Below are positions 17,708 to 27,711 of a stretch of 64,000 nucleotides of DNA, piece after piece. The notes beneath the pieces were generated by a model. The model saw nothing but the letters and a program-made list of their open reading frames with translations, had not been told where the DNA came from and searched no databases. The DNA is from Pseudorhizobium flavum (GTDB lineage Bacteria > Pseudomonadota > Alphaproteobacteria > Rhizobiales > Rhizobiaceae): assembly GCF_902502825.2 (NCBI RefSeq), contig NZ_LR723670.1:372001-436000 (forward strand). Direction: 5' to 3'. Numbering within the stretch: position 1 is the stretch's first letter; the number at the start of each line of letters is the position of its first letter. Position numbers and translations under genes: made by a program.

Positions 17708-18496
17708 ATGATGAAACTGCGCACGGTTCTGATCGCCTCCAGCGTCCTCGCCGCCACTTCGGCTGCCGCATCCGCCGCGCCGGTCGTCGGCCTCGTCGGC
17801 GACAAGACGCTGGTGATGTTCGATACCGATAACCCGGCCGTTTCCGAAACCATGGACGTTACTGGCGTCGACCGCCTCGTCGGCATCGACCTTCGCCCGT
17901 CCAACAACACGCTGGTCGGCGTCACCCCCGACAGCACCATTGTCACGATCGACATGGAAACCGGCGCAGCGACCGAGGTCGCCAAGATGGACAAGCCGCT
18001 GACAATCGGCGATGCGCCGGTCGTAGTCGACTTCAACCCGATGGCCGACCGGCTTCGCTACATGACCGGCACCACCAACCACCGCGTTCATCCCGATACT
18101 GGCGAGGTGACGGTGGACGGCAGCCTCGCCTTCGAGGACGGAGACATGCACAAGGGCGAGGAGCCGAACATCGTCGCCGCCGCCTACATCAACTCCTACG
18201 GCAAGCCAGAAAAAACGGCGATGTACAACATCGATGCCACCATCGGCGGACTTATCCAGCAGACGAAGCCCAACGACGGCACCTTGAAGGCGATCGGCAA
18301 GCTCGGTGGCGAAGGCATGCCTTCCACCTACGCCTTCGACGTACAGACCACAGCCGATGGGGAGAATACTGCCTGGCTGGTAGCCGGCGGCGCGCTTCAT
18401 ACCGTCGATCTGGAAAGCGGCAAGGCGACGAAGACCGCCGACATCACCGGCGCCGACGGCGACATCCGCGACATCGCCGTTCTGCAGGCGATGTAA
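17708..18496 (+). CDS. DUF4394 domain secreted protein
   Basis: A 262-residue exported protein. The signal peptide is about 24 residues (MMKLRTVLIASSVLAATSAA...SAA). The mature part is a beta-propeller-like DUF4394 domain with repeated motifs: GVDRLVGIDLRPSNNTLVGV, MADRLRYMTGTTNHRVHPDTG, and AAAYINSYGKPEKTAMYNID. Function is unknown. Its position opposite an ECF sigma/anti-sigma pair, with a shared upstream hexamer, suggests it belongs to that regulon. The start is ATG 17708 or 17711; GGGAG lies upstream at about 17698. Confidence 0.88.
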   Translation: MMKLRTVLIASSVLAATSAAASAAPVVGLVGDKTLVMFDTDNPAVSETMDVTGVDRLVGIDLRPSNNTLVGVTPDSTIVTIDMETGAATEVAKMDKPLTIGDAPVVVDFNPMADRLRYMTGTTNHRVHPDTGEVTVDGSLAFEDGDMHKGEEPNIVAAAYINSYGKPEKTAMYNIDATIGGLIQQTKPNDGTLKAIGKLGGEGMPSTYAFDVQTTADGENTAWLVAGGALHTVDLESGKATKTADITGADGDIRDIAVLQAM

Positions 18497-18505
18497 CGCG
18501 ACGAG

Positions 18506-18535
18506 GGAGGCCGGGCAGGTCGCACCCGGCCTTCC
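18506..18535. terminator. Hairpin between convergent genes
   Basis: A GC-rich stem (GAGGCCGGG pairing with CCCGGCC-TTC with one bulge) lies just after the DUF4394 stop and before the stop of the opposing TIGR02186 gene. It may act as a two-way terminator, although no clear T-run follows. Confidence 0.45.
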
Positions 18536-18560
18536 TCCAGAAGCGCGGTTCGTGAGCCGC

Positions 18561-19364
18561 TCACTCCTTACGGAACACCAGGCTGGCGCCCCAGCCGGTG
18601 ATGACAGCGATCAGGACGCAGAGGAAGCCGTAGGCGATCGGACGATTGCGCGCCGCGTCCGTAATCGCCTGCTCGATGCCCGTCTTGACCACCCGCAGTG
18701 GCAGTTCCCGGTCAAAGATCAGTTCGCCGCCCTTGAAGAGGTAGGCGCGGACGGTGTGGACGCCATCCGGAATGTTGGCGGGCAGCCGCAGCGAGGCGCG
18801 GAACAGGCTGGAGCTGACGAAGCGCACGCCGCTCGTGTCGCGCTGGTAAAGGCCGCTGGAAAGCTTGAGCCGCCGGTAGGCCTCGCGGAATTCGGAGAGA
18901 TTGACGGCGTTGCCCAGATAGCCGGTCGGCGTCAGCGCCAGGTGGTTGATCCCCACGCCAATGCTGTTGAGCGAGGGCGCCTCGTCGATCGCGTCGATCT
19001 CGCGCGTGCTGGCAAGCGAATAGGATTCCGGCACCTGCTCGAAGGTCATGGACTCGGTGTTCATCCAGATCCCGAGCACGCGCTCCTTCCTCCGCACCGT
19101 GGCATAGTCACGCGGCCCTTCCAGCGTGACGATCACGTCGTACTGGCCGATCGCCAGGAACAGTTCGTCGGCGTTGGTCAATGCCCCGAAGACGGTCAGG
19201 TCGGCTCCCCGGAAGTCGGAGGTAATGGCGATCTCGTTTGTCGACGTCCCGATCTCCAGCCCCTCCTTGACGGCGGAGGCCTCCCCGAAGGGGACCTGCG
19301 CGACGGCCGGCGCGGCGGCGAGGATCAGGCTGGAGACGGCAAGCATGCGCAGGAAGGTCAGCAT
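18561..19364 (-). CDS. TIGR02186 family protein
   Basis: A 267-residue exported and membrane-anchored protein. An N-terminal signal ends AAPAVAQ, and a C-terminal membrane helix (AYGFLCVLIAVITGWGASLVF) is followed by RKE. The middle part has the family phrases GTSTNEIAITSDFRGADLTVFGA and RDYATVRRKERVLGIWMN, plus SLFRASLRLPANIPDG. The family is typically located beside TauE/SafE exporters, as here, but its biochemical role is not known. The ATG overlaps the TauE stop (TGATG), so the two are coupled. A much longer reading in the same frame continues upstream, but that part is a shadow of the TauE gene. Confidence 0.88.
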   Translation of the reverse strand: MLTFLRMLAVSSLILAAAPAVAQVPFGEASAVKEGLEIGTSTNEIAITSDFRGADLTVFGALTNADELFLAIGQYDVIVTLEGPRDYATVRRKERVLGIWMNTESMTFEQVPESYSLASTREIDAIDEAPSLNSIGVGINHLALTPTGYLGNAVNLSEFREAYRRLKLSSGLYQRDTSGVRFVSSSLFRASLRLPANIPDGVHTVRAYLFKGGELIFDRELPLRVVKTGIEQAITDAARNRPIAYGFLCVLIAVITGWGASLVFRKE

Positions 19365-20290
19365 CAGTAGGCGAAGCTCCCCACCGCGACCGAGTACACA
19401 TCGTCGGGCGGAACGACGAGGGCAATCGCCAGGCGGATGCCGACGGCGAGCACGAGGAGCGCAAGCAGGGCACGCAGTTGCTCGCCGCGCAGCTTCTGCC
19501 CGACCCGCACCCCGTATTGGGCGCCTATGACACCTGCGACCATCAGGATTGTCGCCAGCACGATGTCGACGGAATAGTTCGTCGCCGCCTGCACCATGGT
19601 CGTGTAGGCGGTGACGAAGATGATCTGGAACAGCGACGTTCCGACAACCACGTTCGTGGGGATGCGCAAGAGGTAAATCATCGCCGGCACCATGATGAAG
19701 CCGCCGCCGACACCCATGATCGAGGTCAGTACGCCGATCGCGAAGCCGAGCGCGAGCACCGGGATGGCGCTGAGATAGATCTTCGACTTCTTGAAGCGCA
19801 TCTTGAAGGGCAGGCGATGCACCCAGATGTGCTGGCCGGGCCGCTTGGCAACCGGCGGCTCGTTGCGCGCCGTCCGCCGCATGGCGCGCACGCTCTCGCT
19901 GAGCATCAGGCTGCCGACGGTGCCGAGCAGGATCACGTAGAGGAGCGAGACGAACAGGTCCAGCTGGCCCAGGCGCCTGAGCCACGAGAAGATGGATATC
20001 CCGATCGTTGCCCCGGCAAGACCGCCGACCAGAAGCACGGTGCCGAGCTTGACATCCAGTGTGCCGCGCCGGAAATGGGTGATCGCGCCCGATATCGAAG
20101 ATGCGACCACCTGGTTGGCGCCGGTCGCGACCGCGACCACGGGAGGGATGTTGTAGAAGATCAAGAGCGGCGTGATGAGGAAGCCGCCGCCGACGCCGAA
20201 CATGCCCGAAAGGAACCCGACGGCCGCACCCATCCCCAGGATGATGAAGATGTTCACAGAAAGCTCTGCGATCGGCAGGTAGACGGTCAC
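19364..20290 (-). CDS. Sulfite exporter TauE/SafE family protein
   Basis: A 308-residue membrane protein with about eight helices in two homologous halves. Each half starts with the TauE signature: GFLSGMFGVGGGFLITPLLI near residue 25 and GVLTSIMGVGGGFIMVPAMI near residue 185. Members export sulfite, sulfoacetate or related organosulfur anions. The start is a GTG at 20290. It is coupled to the TIGR02186 gene that follows. Substrate specificity cannot be deduced. Confidence 0.93.
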   Translation of the reverse strand: MTVYLPIAELSVNIFIILGMGAAVGFLSGMFGVGGGFLITPLLIFYNIPPVVAVATGANQVVASSISGAITHFRRGTLDVKLGTVLLVGGLAGATIGISIFSWLRRLGQLDLFVSLLYVILLGTVGSLMLSESVRAMRRTARNEPPVAKRPGQHIWVHRLPFKMRFKKSKIYLSAIPVLALGFAIGVLTSIMGVGGGFIMVPAMIYLLRIPTNVVVGTSLFQIIFVTAYTTMVQAATNYSVDIVLATILMVAGVIGAQYGVRVGQKLRGEQLRALLALLVLAVGIRLAIALVVPPDDVYSVAVGSFAY

Positions 20291-20518
20291 GGCCGAACCT
20301 CAAACACGATGGCGCCGCGGCAAGGAAGCGGTTCCGCCAGACGGATGCAATTCCGCGCCAGTGCCGGGAAAGTGGCCCTGCTCGAAGGCAGGTTCCGGAA
20401 GCTTCTCTCTTGCGCCCGATACCGTGCCTAGTCAACGGAAGGCGGCCGGGATATGCCGCCATTCCCGCCTTTTTGTGGCATCGTGATTAATACGGGTGGC
20501 GCGGGGAGCGCCGGCTGC

Positions 20519-23500
20519 TCATGCGTTGCGCTTCAGAAGTTCCTTCACCAGCGCGTCATTCACCTTGCCCGTCGGCTCCTGTCCCACGGACGTCTGGAAT
20601 GCCTTGATCGCTTCGGTCGTCTTCGGCCCCATCTTGCCATCCGGCGTCCCGGCATCGAAGCCGTTCTTGTTGAGTATGGCCTGTATGTTGAGGATCGCCT
20701 TTTCCACATCGACGGAGCCGGTGGTCAACGGCGTGCCGTTGGTCCAGCCGTCGGGAAGCGTAACCTCGTTGGCCTCTGCCCTCAGGGGCTGCGCCTTCCA
20801 GCTGTCGGCAGCAGCACGCGCGGCCTGGACCTGGTCCTGACGCATCGCCTTGGCCACTTCGTCGCGTTTCTGGGCGGCATCCTGATCGCCGCCCTTCGCG
20901 GCTATCGCGAACCACTTGTAGGACTGGACCAGATCCTGCGGCGCGCCATTGCCGCGGGCATAAAGAATGGCAAGGTTGAACTGGCTGTCGGAGACACCGA
21001 GATCGGCAGCCTTCTTGAACCAGTCCACGGCTGTCGCATAATCCGGCTCGCCCGTTGCGCCCGAGGCATGGAGAACGGCAAGATTGTGCATGGCGCTGGC
21101 ATTGCCTGCCTCGGCTGCCTCCCGATAGTAGGTAACTGCCTTGTCCACGTCACGGGTGACGCCCGTCCCCTTTTCGAAGAGGTTCGCCAGCCGGTACTGT
21201 GCCGGCGCAAAGCCCTTGTCGGCTGCCAGCTTGTACCAGTTGGCTGCCTCAGAGAGATCCGTCGCGACGCCGCGGCCATCGGTGTAGCGAGCGCCGATTT
21301 CGAACAGCGCGAGCGGATCGCCGGACTCGGCCGCCTCCGCCAGCGGCTTCGGGCCGATCGAGGCAGGCACCACGATACGAGGCGCTGCCTCTTCAGCCGC
21401 GACAATCTCCACTGGTTCAGTGGCGGTCACCTCTGGTTCCGCGGCCGCATCGGAAGCAATCTCCTCTGTCGGGTCCGTGGCCGTACCCGTGTCAGCAGCC
21501 GCGTCCTCGGCCGGCGGTTCCTCAACAGGAACAAGCGGGACAGCAGAGACAGCATTCGCCTCCGGCCCTGTTTCAGCCACAGCAGCAGCCTCCGCCGCCC
21601 CCTCGGACGCTGCGGGCGCAGCGTCGGTGGCAGGTGCTTCCATCGGTGCGGGCGGCGGCGGGAGAACCTCGCCCCCGCCGGTCAACGTTCTGACCAGCGG
21701 CACGGTCATCAGCACCAGCAGGACCGCGCCCACCGCCATCATGATCGGCCGGCGATGCCGGGTCAGTGCGCTTGCAGATGCCTTGCCGGCCCCGCTCTTT
21801 CCGGAGGACGAGACCCTGTCGGCGCCGCCCGTGGCCGGGTCGGTCTCAAGTGCTGCAGCCTTGGCGGCACGGCGGGCCGCAGCAATGAAATCGGCGCGAT
21901 CCGACTCCGTCACCGGACCCCGTCCGGCGGCTGCCGCCTGGCTGGCGCGAACCCGCTCGAGGATCTTGCGGACGTCCGGCGCGCCGGAGCCTGGCTCCAG
22001 AGGCTCGTTCTGCTGTTCGGCCGGCAATAGGTCTACCGGCGCGAGCGGGGGTGTGGGATCGACGACGGTCCGTCCGGGGGTCGCGGCAGCCGCCTTCTGG
22101 CCGGGCCGCAGCCGCTTGGTGATCTTGTTCAGGAGCCCGCCTTTTTCCACCTCACCCGGCTCTCCCACGGCGACGGGCGCCTCGGGCGAAATGGTCGACT
22201 CGTCCACCATTGCGTCGGCTGCCGCTGCGTCTCCATCGAGAACCGGCGGACGGGAGGCGGCAGGGGCAGCATGGGCCGTGCTGCTGGCCAGCGAGTTCAA
22301 CAGGTCGGTGTGAAACCGGTCCGCTTCGCGCGGCGCCTCTGCACGGGATGTCGCCTCGGGAGCCGCAAATTGCATGCGGGGCGCCGCATTCGGCTCCTGC
22401 TGCCATTTCTCTGTTGCCGGGTGTTGCGGAAGAGGCTGCGCGAAGCGATCCTCCATCGTATCGAGCCGGTCGGCAATCTGCACCAGGGTGCTGTGAAGCG
22501 CGTTGAGCGTGTGCTGGGAGCGCTCCTCGCTGCTGCGGGTCAGTTCTTCCAGATGGCGAAGATCCTCGGCAAGGGCGGCCACGGCACTCATGTCGACGGG
22601 ATTGACCGGGCCATGGCCCTGCCGGGAAAAGTTCTCGAGGACGGCCTCTGCGGCCTGCCTTGCTGCTTCGAGGATATATTCGTCGTTCGTCGCCAGATAG
22701 TTCTCGAGCTGGGTCACCCGATTGTCCATCTCGGGCATCGCACCCGCATGGCTTCCCGGCTGGCTGATCAGCGTCGACAGGTGCGCTATTTGCGCCTCCA
22801 GGTTTTGCAGCGCGGCGCTGTCGCCGGCCGGCGCAAGCGTCGCCTCGTCCAGTCTGGCGGCGATGCCACTCAGCCTGTCCTCGATCCGGTCGAATGCCGC
22901 CGGATCTGGCGAGTGCTGGCCATGCGCCCGGTGGTAGTCGATCTCCTTGATCTGCTGCGTCAGGCGATCCAGCCGCTCGACAAGGTCGTGGCTTCCTACC
23001 CCTTGCCCCAGACGGTCAACCTTGCTCGAGATCTCGCCCAGGAAATCGGCCAGGTCGGCATCCTGCCCCTTGGAAGTCTGGGTCAGCATCTGCGAAAGCT
23101 GGTCCAGCCGTTCCTCCAGGCGCAGGACCTGGTCGCCGGCCAGTTGTTCGACCCGTTCGGACAATCCCTCGATCCGCTCGGACAGGAGCCGTGTCGCATC
23201 GGGTCTTGCACCGACGGCCATGGCATCGATCTGCTGTGCCAGCGAGCCGAGCCGGTTTTCCAGCCGCTCGAGAAGCGCATGATCCATGGCCGGCGCGGAG
23301 GCAGCCCGGCCACTTGCAGCAATTGCGCGGCTGATTTCGTCGAGCCGCTCGTCCAGAATGGCGAACTGCTCGTTCAACGCCTCGTCCTTCGGCTGCATCC
23401 GCGAACCGAGTTGCTCCATTGCGGTCGCAACGGCGACGAGCTTCTGTTCCAGCGCCCGGATGGCGGGGCTGTCGCTCATGGTGCCGAGCTGCCCCTTGAT

Positions 23501-24286
23501 GTCGTCGATGCGATAGGCGAGGCCCACGAGTTCTTCGCGCAGTGCGTGGGTGTCGAGGTCGAGAAGACGCTCCTCCAGCCCGTCCCACCGGCTGTCCAGC
23601 CGCTGCACCGTCTCCTCTCGCGCCAGTCCATCGACCGCTGCCAGCAACTGCTCGTATTCGTCGCGAAGCGCATCTGCTGCAGGTCCGCCACGGTGACCCA
23701 GCGCATCTATCCCGTCCGCGAGGCGCGCAAGATCCGCCCTGACATCGTCGTCGATGTGGGGCCGGCCCGAAGTCGTGCGAAGGCCGCCGATCTCCGATCG
23801 CAGCCCGCCGATCTCGCGCGCGATCTCCTGGGCGACATCCTGCCTGATCTCCTTGCGGAGGGCGGCCATCGCTTCCACCACCTCATGCATTGAATGACCG
23901 TCGGATTGGGGCATGGGGGTGGAGCGCGGCGTGGCGCCCGCTTCGGCTACGCCGGCGCGCGGTGCGGGCCTGCGCGGCTCGAGCGGAGGGCGAAATGACG
24001 GTGATGTGCGCTCCGGTGCCGGGCGGCGGTCACTTTCCGGGATTCGCGTGCCGGCAAGGCTTCGCTGCCGCTCGCGGATTTCCTGCAGGGGATCGCGATG
24101 GGCCGTTGTCTGCGGCAACTGCGGCGCCCTGGCCGGATGGCCCTTGTCGCCGCTCGACTGACGCGGTTTGTCCCGGATCTGCATGAGCCCTTCCAGCCGC
24201 GCCTCCAGCCCTTCAATGGTCCTGTTCAGCGCGTCTAGCGACGATCTGTCTCCGTGAAGGGGATGTGTCGATCGTGAACCGTTCAT
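20519..24286 (-). CDS. podJ: PodJ-type polar organiser (coiled coil, Sel1 repeats, peptidoglycan-binding domain)
   Basis: A 1,255-residue polar scaffold. In Agrobacterium and Caulobacter, PodJ marks the pole and coordinates growth and division. The N-terminus MNGSRSTHPLHGDRSSLDALN matches rhizobial PodJ. Residues 90-640 are a very long alpha-helical, coiled-coil region. A membrane helix lies at about 846-865 (IMMAVGAVLLVLMTVPLV). The periplasmic part has a Pro/Ala/Glu-rich linker, four or so Sel1-like repeats at about 985-1130 (ALFEIGARYTDGRGVATDLSEA and similar), and a C-terminal peptidoglycan-binding domain (AILNKNGFDAGTPDGKMGPKT). I chose the ATG at 24286 over one 99 bp upstream from homology to the expected N-terminus. 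Confidence 0.9.
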   Translation of the reverse strand: MNGSRSTHPLHGDRSSLDALNRTIEGLEARLEGLMQIRDKPRQSSGDKGHPARAPQLPQTTAHRDPLQEIRERQRSLAGTRIPESDRRPAPERTSPSFRPPLEPRRPAPRAGVAEAGATPRSTPMPQSDGHSMHEVVEAMAALRKEIRQDVAQEIAREIGGLRSEIGGLRTTSGRPHIDDDVRADLARLADGIDALGHRGGPAADALRDEYEQLLAAVDGLAREETVQRLDSRWDGLEERLLDLDTHALREELVGLAYRIDDIKGQLGTMSDSPAIRALEQKLVAVATAMEQLGSRMQPKDEALNEQFAILDERLDEISRAIAASGRAASAPAMDHALLERLENRLGSLAQQIDAMAVGARPDATRLLSERIEGLSERVEQLAGDQVLRLEERLDQLSQMLTQTSKGQDADLADFLGEISSKVDRLGQGVGSHDLVERLDRLTQQIKEIDYHRAHGQHSPDPAAFDRIEDRLSGIAARLDEATLAPAGDSAALQNLEAQIAHLSTLISQPGSHAGAMPEMDNRVTQLENYLATNDEYILEAARQAAEAVLENFSRQGHGPVNPVDMSAVAALAEDLRHLEELTRSSEERSQHTLNALHSTLVQIADRLDTMEDRFAQPLPQHPATEKWQQEPNAAPRMQFAAPEATSRAEAPREADRFHTDLLNSLASSTAHAAPAASRPPVLDGDAAAADAMVDESTISPEAPVAVGEPGEVEKGGLLNKITKRLRPGQKAAAATPGRTVVDPTPPLAPVDLLPAEQQNEPLEPGSGAPDVRKILERVRASQAAAAGRGPVTESDRADFIAAARRAAKAAALETDPATGGADRVSSSGKSGAGKASASALTRHRRPIMMAVGAVLLVLMTVPLVRTLTGGGEVLPPPPAPMEAPATDAAPAASEGAAEAAAVAETGPEANAVSAVPLVPVEEPPAEDAAADTGTATDPTEEIASDAAAEPEVTATEPVEIVAAEEAAPRIVVPASIGPKPLAEAAESGDPLALFEIGARYTDGRGVATDLSEAANWYKLAADKGFAPAQYRLANLFEKGTGVTRDVDKAVTYYREAAEAGNASAMHNLAVLHASGATGEPDYATAVDWFKKAADLGVSDSQFNLAILYARGNGAPQDLVQSYKWFAIAAKGGDQDAAQKRDEVAKAMRQDQVQAARAAADSWKAQPLRAEANEVTLPDGWTNGTPLTTGSVDVEKAILNIQAILNKNGFDAGTPDGKMGPKTTEAIKAFQTSVGQEPTGKVNDALVKELLKRNA

Positions 24287-24599
24287 TTCGCTGCTCGTTC
24301 CAGGTTGTCCGGCTTGGCGACGGGAATTCTGATGGATCGGCCGCAGGTGCTGCCAACGGGCCTTCTCCAGGTGCAATTTCGCCAAACGTGGTAAACAAGC
24401 CGTTAAATCCGGCAGACTTTTTTAACCTTTGCGCTACGTTTGCCTTCGCCGCGGGAAGACCGGCAGTGTAGGACCGCGCGACGGAGCATCAAAAAAAACC
24501 GATGAGCGCTGTTTGACGTTTACGCAAACGTCAATTATTTGTGGGAGACATGATGGCGGACCCTCATGTCCGTGCGAGGTTTATGGAGGAAGCTCGACC
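24287..24599. other. Divergent intergenic region between podJ and the beta-oxidation operon
   Basis: No coding sequence of note. It holds the podJ upstream region on the left and, at its right end, the perfect inverted repeat at 24513-24534 followed by the acyl-CoA dehydrogenase leader with the ribosome site ATGGAGGAAG near 24583. Confidence 0.7.
24513..24534. promoter_or_regulatory. Perfect 9-bp inverted repeat upstream of the fatty-acid oxidation operon
   Basis: Arms TTGACGTTT and AAACGTCAA are separated by 4 bases, 66 bp before the acyl-CoA dehydrogenase start. The left arm starts with a good -35 hexamer (TTGACG). A dyad over a promoter in front of acyl-CoA catabolic genes resembles operators of MerR-type LiuR or TetR-type fatty-acid regulators, but which regulator binds it is inference. 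No regulator gene adjoins it. Confidence 0.6.
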
Positions 24600-26393
24600 A
24601 TGCCTGTCTACAAGGCTCCGGTAAACGATACCCTTTTCGTACTGAACGACGTTCTCGGCCTGGAGCGCTACGGCAACCTGCCGGGCTTCGCCGATGCCTC
24701 TCCCGACATGGTCGAGGCGATCCTGGGTGAAGCTGCGAAGGTTGCGGAGGAAGCACTCTTCCCGCTCAACCTCTCCGGCGACCAGGAAGGCTGCACGCGT
24801 CATGACGATGGTACGGTCACTGTGCCTAAGGGTTTCAAGGAAGCCTATGACCAATATTGCCAGGGTGGGTGGATCGGACTTGCCGTGCCGGAAGAGTTCG
24901 GCGGCCAGGGCCTGCCCTACACGCTGCACGCCGCCGTCGGCGAGTACATGTCCTCCGCCAACATGTCGCTGATGATGTATCCGGGCCTGACCCAGGGCGC
25001 GATTGCGGCGATCCTCGTCCACGGCTCCGACGAGCAGAAGCAGACCTACCTGCCGAAGATGGTGGAAGGTACCTGGTCCGGCACCATGAACCTGACGGAG
25101 CCCCATTGCGGCACCGATCTCGGGCTCCTGCGCACCAAGGCCGTCCCGAATGGCGACGGCAGCTACAAGATCTCCGGCCAGAAGATCTTCATCTCCGCCG
25201 GCGAGCACGGCATGACCGACAACATCATCCATTTGGTGCTCGCCCGCATCGAAGGAGCGCCGGAAGGCACCAAGGGCATCTCGCTCTTCATCGTGCCGAA
25301 GTTCATGGTGAACGAGGATGGCTCCGTCGGCGATCGCAACTCCGTCACCTGCGGCGCCATCGAGCACAAGATGGGCATCCACGGCAATTCCACCTGCGTG
25401 ATGAACTATGACGAGGCGACCGGCTATCTGATCGGCGCCGAGAACAAGGGTCTCGCGGCCATGTTCGTGATGATGAACGAAGCCCGCCTCGGCGTCGGCC
25501 TGCAGGGCCTGTCGATTGCCGAGACCGCCTACCAGAACGCCGTCGCCTATGCCCGCGAGCGCATCCAGGGTCGCTCGCTTTCTGGCCCCAAGGCGCCGGA
25601 AAAGAAGGCCGACCCGATCATCGTCCATCCGGACATCCGCCGCACGCTGATGACTATCAAGGCCTTCAACGAGGCCGGCCGCGCCTTCATGCTGTGGACG
25701 GCGCTGAAGTCCGACATCGCCCACCGGTCGGAAGACGCTGCCGAGCGCCAGAACGCCGATGACCTGCTCGGCCTCGCGACCCCGATCCTCAAGGGTGTCC
25801 TGACCGACAAGGGCTTCGACCACGCGGTCATGGCGCAGCAGGTCTATGGCGGCCACGGCTATATCGAAGAATGGGGCATGAGCCAGTATGTCCGCGATGC
25901 CCGCATCGCGATGATCTACGAAGGCGCCAACGGCATCCAGGCGCTTGATCTCGTTGGCCGCAAGCTGGCGCTGAACGGCGGTCGCGCCGTCATGGCCATG
26001 TTCAAGGAGATCGGCGACTTCTGCGAGGAAAATCGCGCAGACGAAGCGATGGCGCCGTTCACCAAGGCGCTCAAGAAGGGCCTTAACGACCTGCAGGCTT
26101 CGACTATGTGGTTCATGCAGAACGCCATGGCCAAGCCCGACAATGCCGGTGCCGGCTCGACCGACTACATGCACCTCTTCGGCCTCGTCACCCTCGGCTA
26201 TATGTGGGCGAAGATGGCAAAGGCCGCCCAGGCGGGACTTGCCGCCGGCGATCCGCGCGAGGACTACCTGAAGAACAAGCTTGTCACGGCTAAATTCTAC
26301 ATGGAGCGCATCATGCCGGAAACGGCGCTGCGCAAGGCCCGGATCGAAACCGGTGCCGACACCATGATGGAACTGGCCGCGGAAGCGTTCTGA
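24600..26393 (+). CDS. Acyl-CoA dehydrogenase (FadE-like, long form)
   Basis: First step of beta-oxidation: FAD-dependent alpha,beta-dehydrogenation of acyl-CoA. At 597 residues it is the long form with a C-terminal extension (acyl-CoA dehydrogenase C-terminal domain). Motifs include [24 protein letters not shown], the FAD/substrate segment [35 protein letters not shown], and [23 protein letters not shown] with [17 protein letters not shown]. The catalytic glutamate is in the IYEGANG motif. It is preceded by an intergenic inverted repeat and starts the operon with thiolase and FadB. Confidence 0.95.
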   Translation: MPVYKAPVNDTLFVLNDVLGLERYGNLPGFADASPDMVEAILGEAAKVAEEALFPLNLSGDQEGCTRHDDGTVTVPKGFKEAYDQYCQGGWIGLAVPEEFGGQGLPYTLHAAVGEYMSSANMSLMMYPGLTQGAIAAILVHGSDEQKQTYLPKMVEGTWSGTMNLTEPHCGTDLGLLRTKAVPNGDGSYKISGQKIFISAGEHGMTDNIIHLVLARIEGAPEGTKGISLFIVPKFMVNEDGSVGDRNSVTCGAIEHKMGIHGNSTCVMNYDEATGYLIGAENKGLAAMFVMMNEARLGVGLQGLSIAETAYQNAVAYARERIQGRSLSGPKAPEKKADPIIVHPDIRRTLMTIKAFNEAGRAFMLWTALKSDIAHRSEDAAERQNADDLLGLATPILKGVLTDKGFDHAVMAQQVYGGHGYIEEWGMSQYVRDARIAMIYEGANGIQALDLVGRKLALNGGRAVMAMFKEIGDFCEENRADEAMAPFTKALKKGLNDLQASTMWFMQNAMAKPDNAGAGSTDYMHLFGLVTLGYMWAKMAKAAQAGLAAGDPREDYLKNKLVTAKFYMERIMPETALRKARIETGADTMMELAAEAF

Positions 26394-26418
26394 TCCTCAA
26401 CCTCCCCATGCGGGAGAG

Positions 26419-26440
26419 GGGGAGGGCTGAAGCCCTCCCC
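26419..26440. repeat. GC-rich hairpin between the acyl-CoA dehydrogenase and thiolase genes
   Basis: A perfect 9-bp stem, GGGGAGGGC with GCCCTCCCC, closes on a TGAA loop, 26 bp after the dehydrogenase stop. There is no T-run. It could be a small palindromic repeat or an RNA stability element separating mRNA halves. Confidence 0.55.
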
Positions 26441-26489
26441 ATTGCACCACGTTTCTGGCAACCCGGTTGCCACCTAGGGAGATGACACC

Positions 26490-27698
26490 ATGACCGAAGT
26501 CTTCATTTACGATCACGTCCGCACGCCGCGCGGCCGCGGCAAGAAGGATGGATCGCTGCACGAGGTACCCTCCGTCCGCCTTGCGGCGAAGACGCTGGAA
26601 GCGATCCGCGACAGAAACGGCCTCGACACGTCCACCGTCGACGACATCATCATGGGCTGCGTCGATCCGGTCATGGATGCCGGCGCCGTCATCCCCAAGG
26701 CTGCCGCCTTCGAGGCTGGCTATTCCTTCGCCGCCCCCGGCATGCAGATTTCCCGCTTCTGCGCCTCAGGCCTCGATGCCGTCAACTTCGCCGCCGGCAA
26801 GGTCGCGGCAGGCTCCGATGACATCGTTATCGCCGGCGGTGTGGAGAGCATGTCGCGCGTCGGCATGGGCATGTCCGGCGGTGCCTGGTACATGGACCCC
26901 TCGGTGAACTTCCCGGCCTATTTCATGCCGCAGGGCGTCTCCGCCGACCTGATCGCCACCAAGTACGGCTTTTCCCGCGACGACGTGGATGGCTACGCGG
27001 TGGAGAGCCAGAAGCGCGCGGCAAACGCCTGGGAGAAGGGCTACTTCAAGAACTCCGTCATCCCGGTGAAGGACCAGAACGGCCTCGTGATCCTCGACCG
27101 TGACGAGCACATGCGCCCCGGCACCGACATGCAGTCGCTGGCCTCGCTGAACCCCTCCTTCCAGATGCCGGGCGAGATGGGCGGCTTCGAGGCCGTCGGC
27201 ATCCAGGCCCATCCGGAGGTCGAGAAGATCAATTACGTCCACCATGCCGGCAATTCGTCGGGCATTGTCGATGGCGCCGCCGCCGTGCTGATCGGCTCCA
27301 GGGCCGGCGGCGAAACGCTCGGCGTCAAGCCGCGCGCCCGCATCCGCGCCTTCACCAATATCGGCTCCGATCCGGCGCTGATGCTGACCGGCCCGGTCGA
27401 CGTCACCGAAAAGCTCCTGAAGCGCTCCGGCATGTCGCTTTCCGACATCGACCTCTTCGAGCTCAACGAGGCCTTCGCCGCCGTCGTGCTGCGCTACATG
27501 CAGGCCTTCGACATTTCCCATGACAAGATGAACGTCAACGGCGGCGCGATCGCCATGGGCCATCCGCTCGGCGCCACCGGCGCGATGATCCTCGGCACCG
27601 TGCTCGACGAACTGGAGCGGCGCGACCTGAACACCGCGCTGGTCACCCTCTGCATCGGCGCCGGCATGGGCACCGCCACCATTATCGAACGCGTCTAA
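26490..27698 (+). CDS. fadA: Acetyl-CoA C-acyltransferase (3-ketoacyl-CoA thiolase)
   Basis: Cleaves 3-ketoacyl-CoA to acetyl-CoA and a shortened acyl-CoA. It is 402 residues long. The nucleophilic cysteine is in [16 protein letters not shown] near residue 91. The catalytic histidine is in the motif [16 protein letters not shown] near residue 353, and the second cysteine is in [11 protein letters not shown] near 390. The NEAF motif ([12 protein letters not shown]) is present. It sits 13 bp before fadB, whose product is the alpha subunit of the same complex. Confidence 0.96.
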   Translation: MTEVFIYDHVRTPRGRGKKDGSLHEVPSVRLAAKTLEAIRDRNGLDTSTVDDIIMGCVDPVMDAGAVIPKAAAFEAGYSFAAPGMQISRFCASGLDAVNFAAGKVAAGSDDIVIAGGVESMSRVGMGMSGGAWYMDPSVNFPAYFMPQGVSADLIATKYGFSRDDVDGYAVESQKRAANAWEKGYFKNSVIPVKDQNGLVILDRDEHMRPGTDMQSLASLNPSFQMPGEMGGFEAVGIQAHPEVEKINYVHHAGNSSGIVDGAAAVLIGSRAGGETLGVKPRARIRAFTNIGSDPALMLTGPVDVTEKLLKRSGMSLSDIDLFELNEAFAAVVLRYMQAFDISHDKMNVNGGAIAMGHPLGATGAMILGTVLDELERRDLNTALVTLCIGAGMGTATIIERV

Positions 27699-27711
27699 GG
27701 GAGGATTGACG

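Noticed and set aside
18561..20462. A single 633-codon leftward reading that covers the TIGR02186 gene and the TauE region
   Set aside because: Only the part from 19364 downward is TIGR02186-like. The upstream part is the off-frame shadow of the TauE/SafE gene, which has clear membrane motifs in another frame, and a coupled TGATG start at 19364 explains the boundary.
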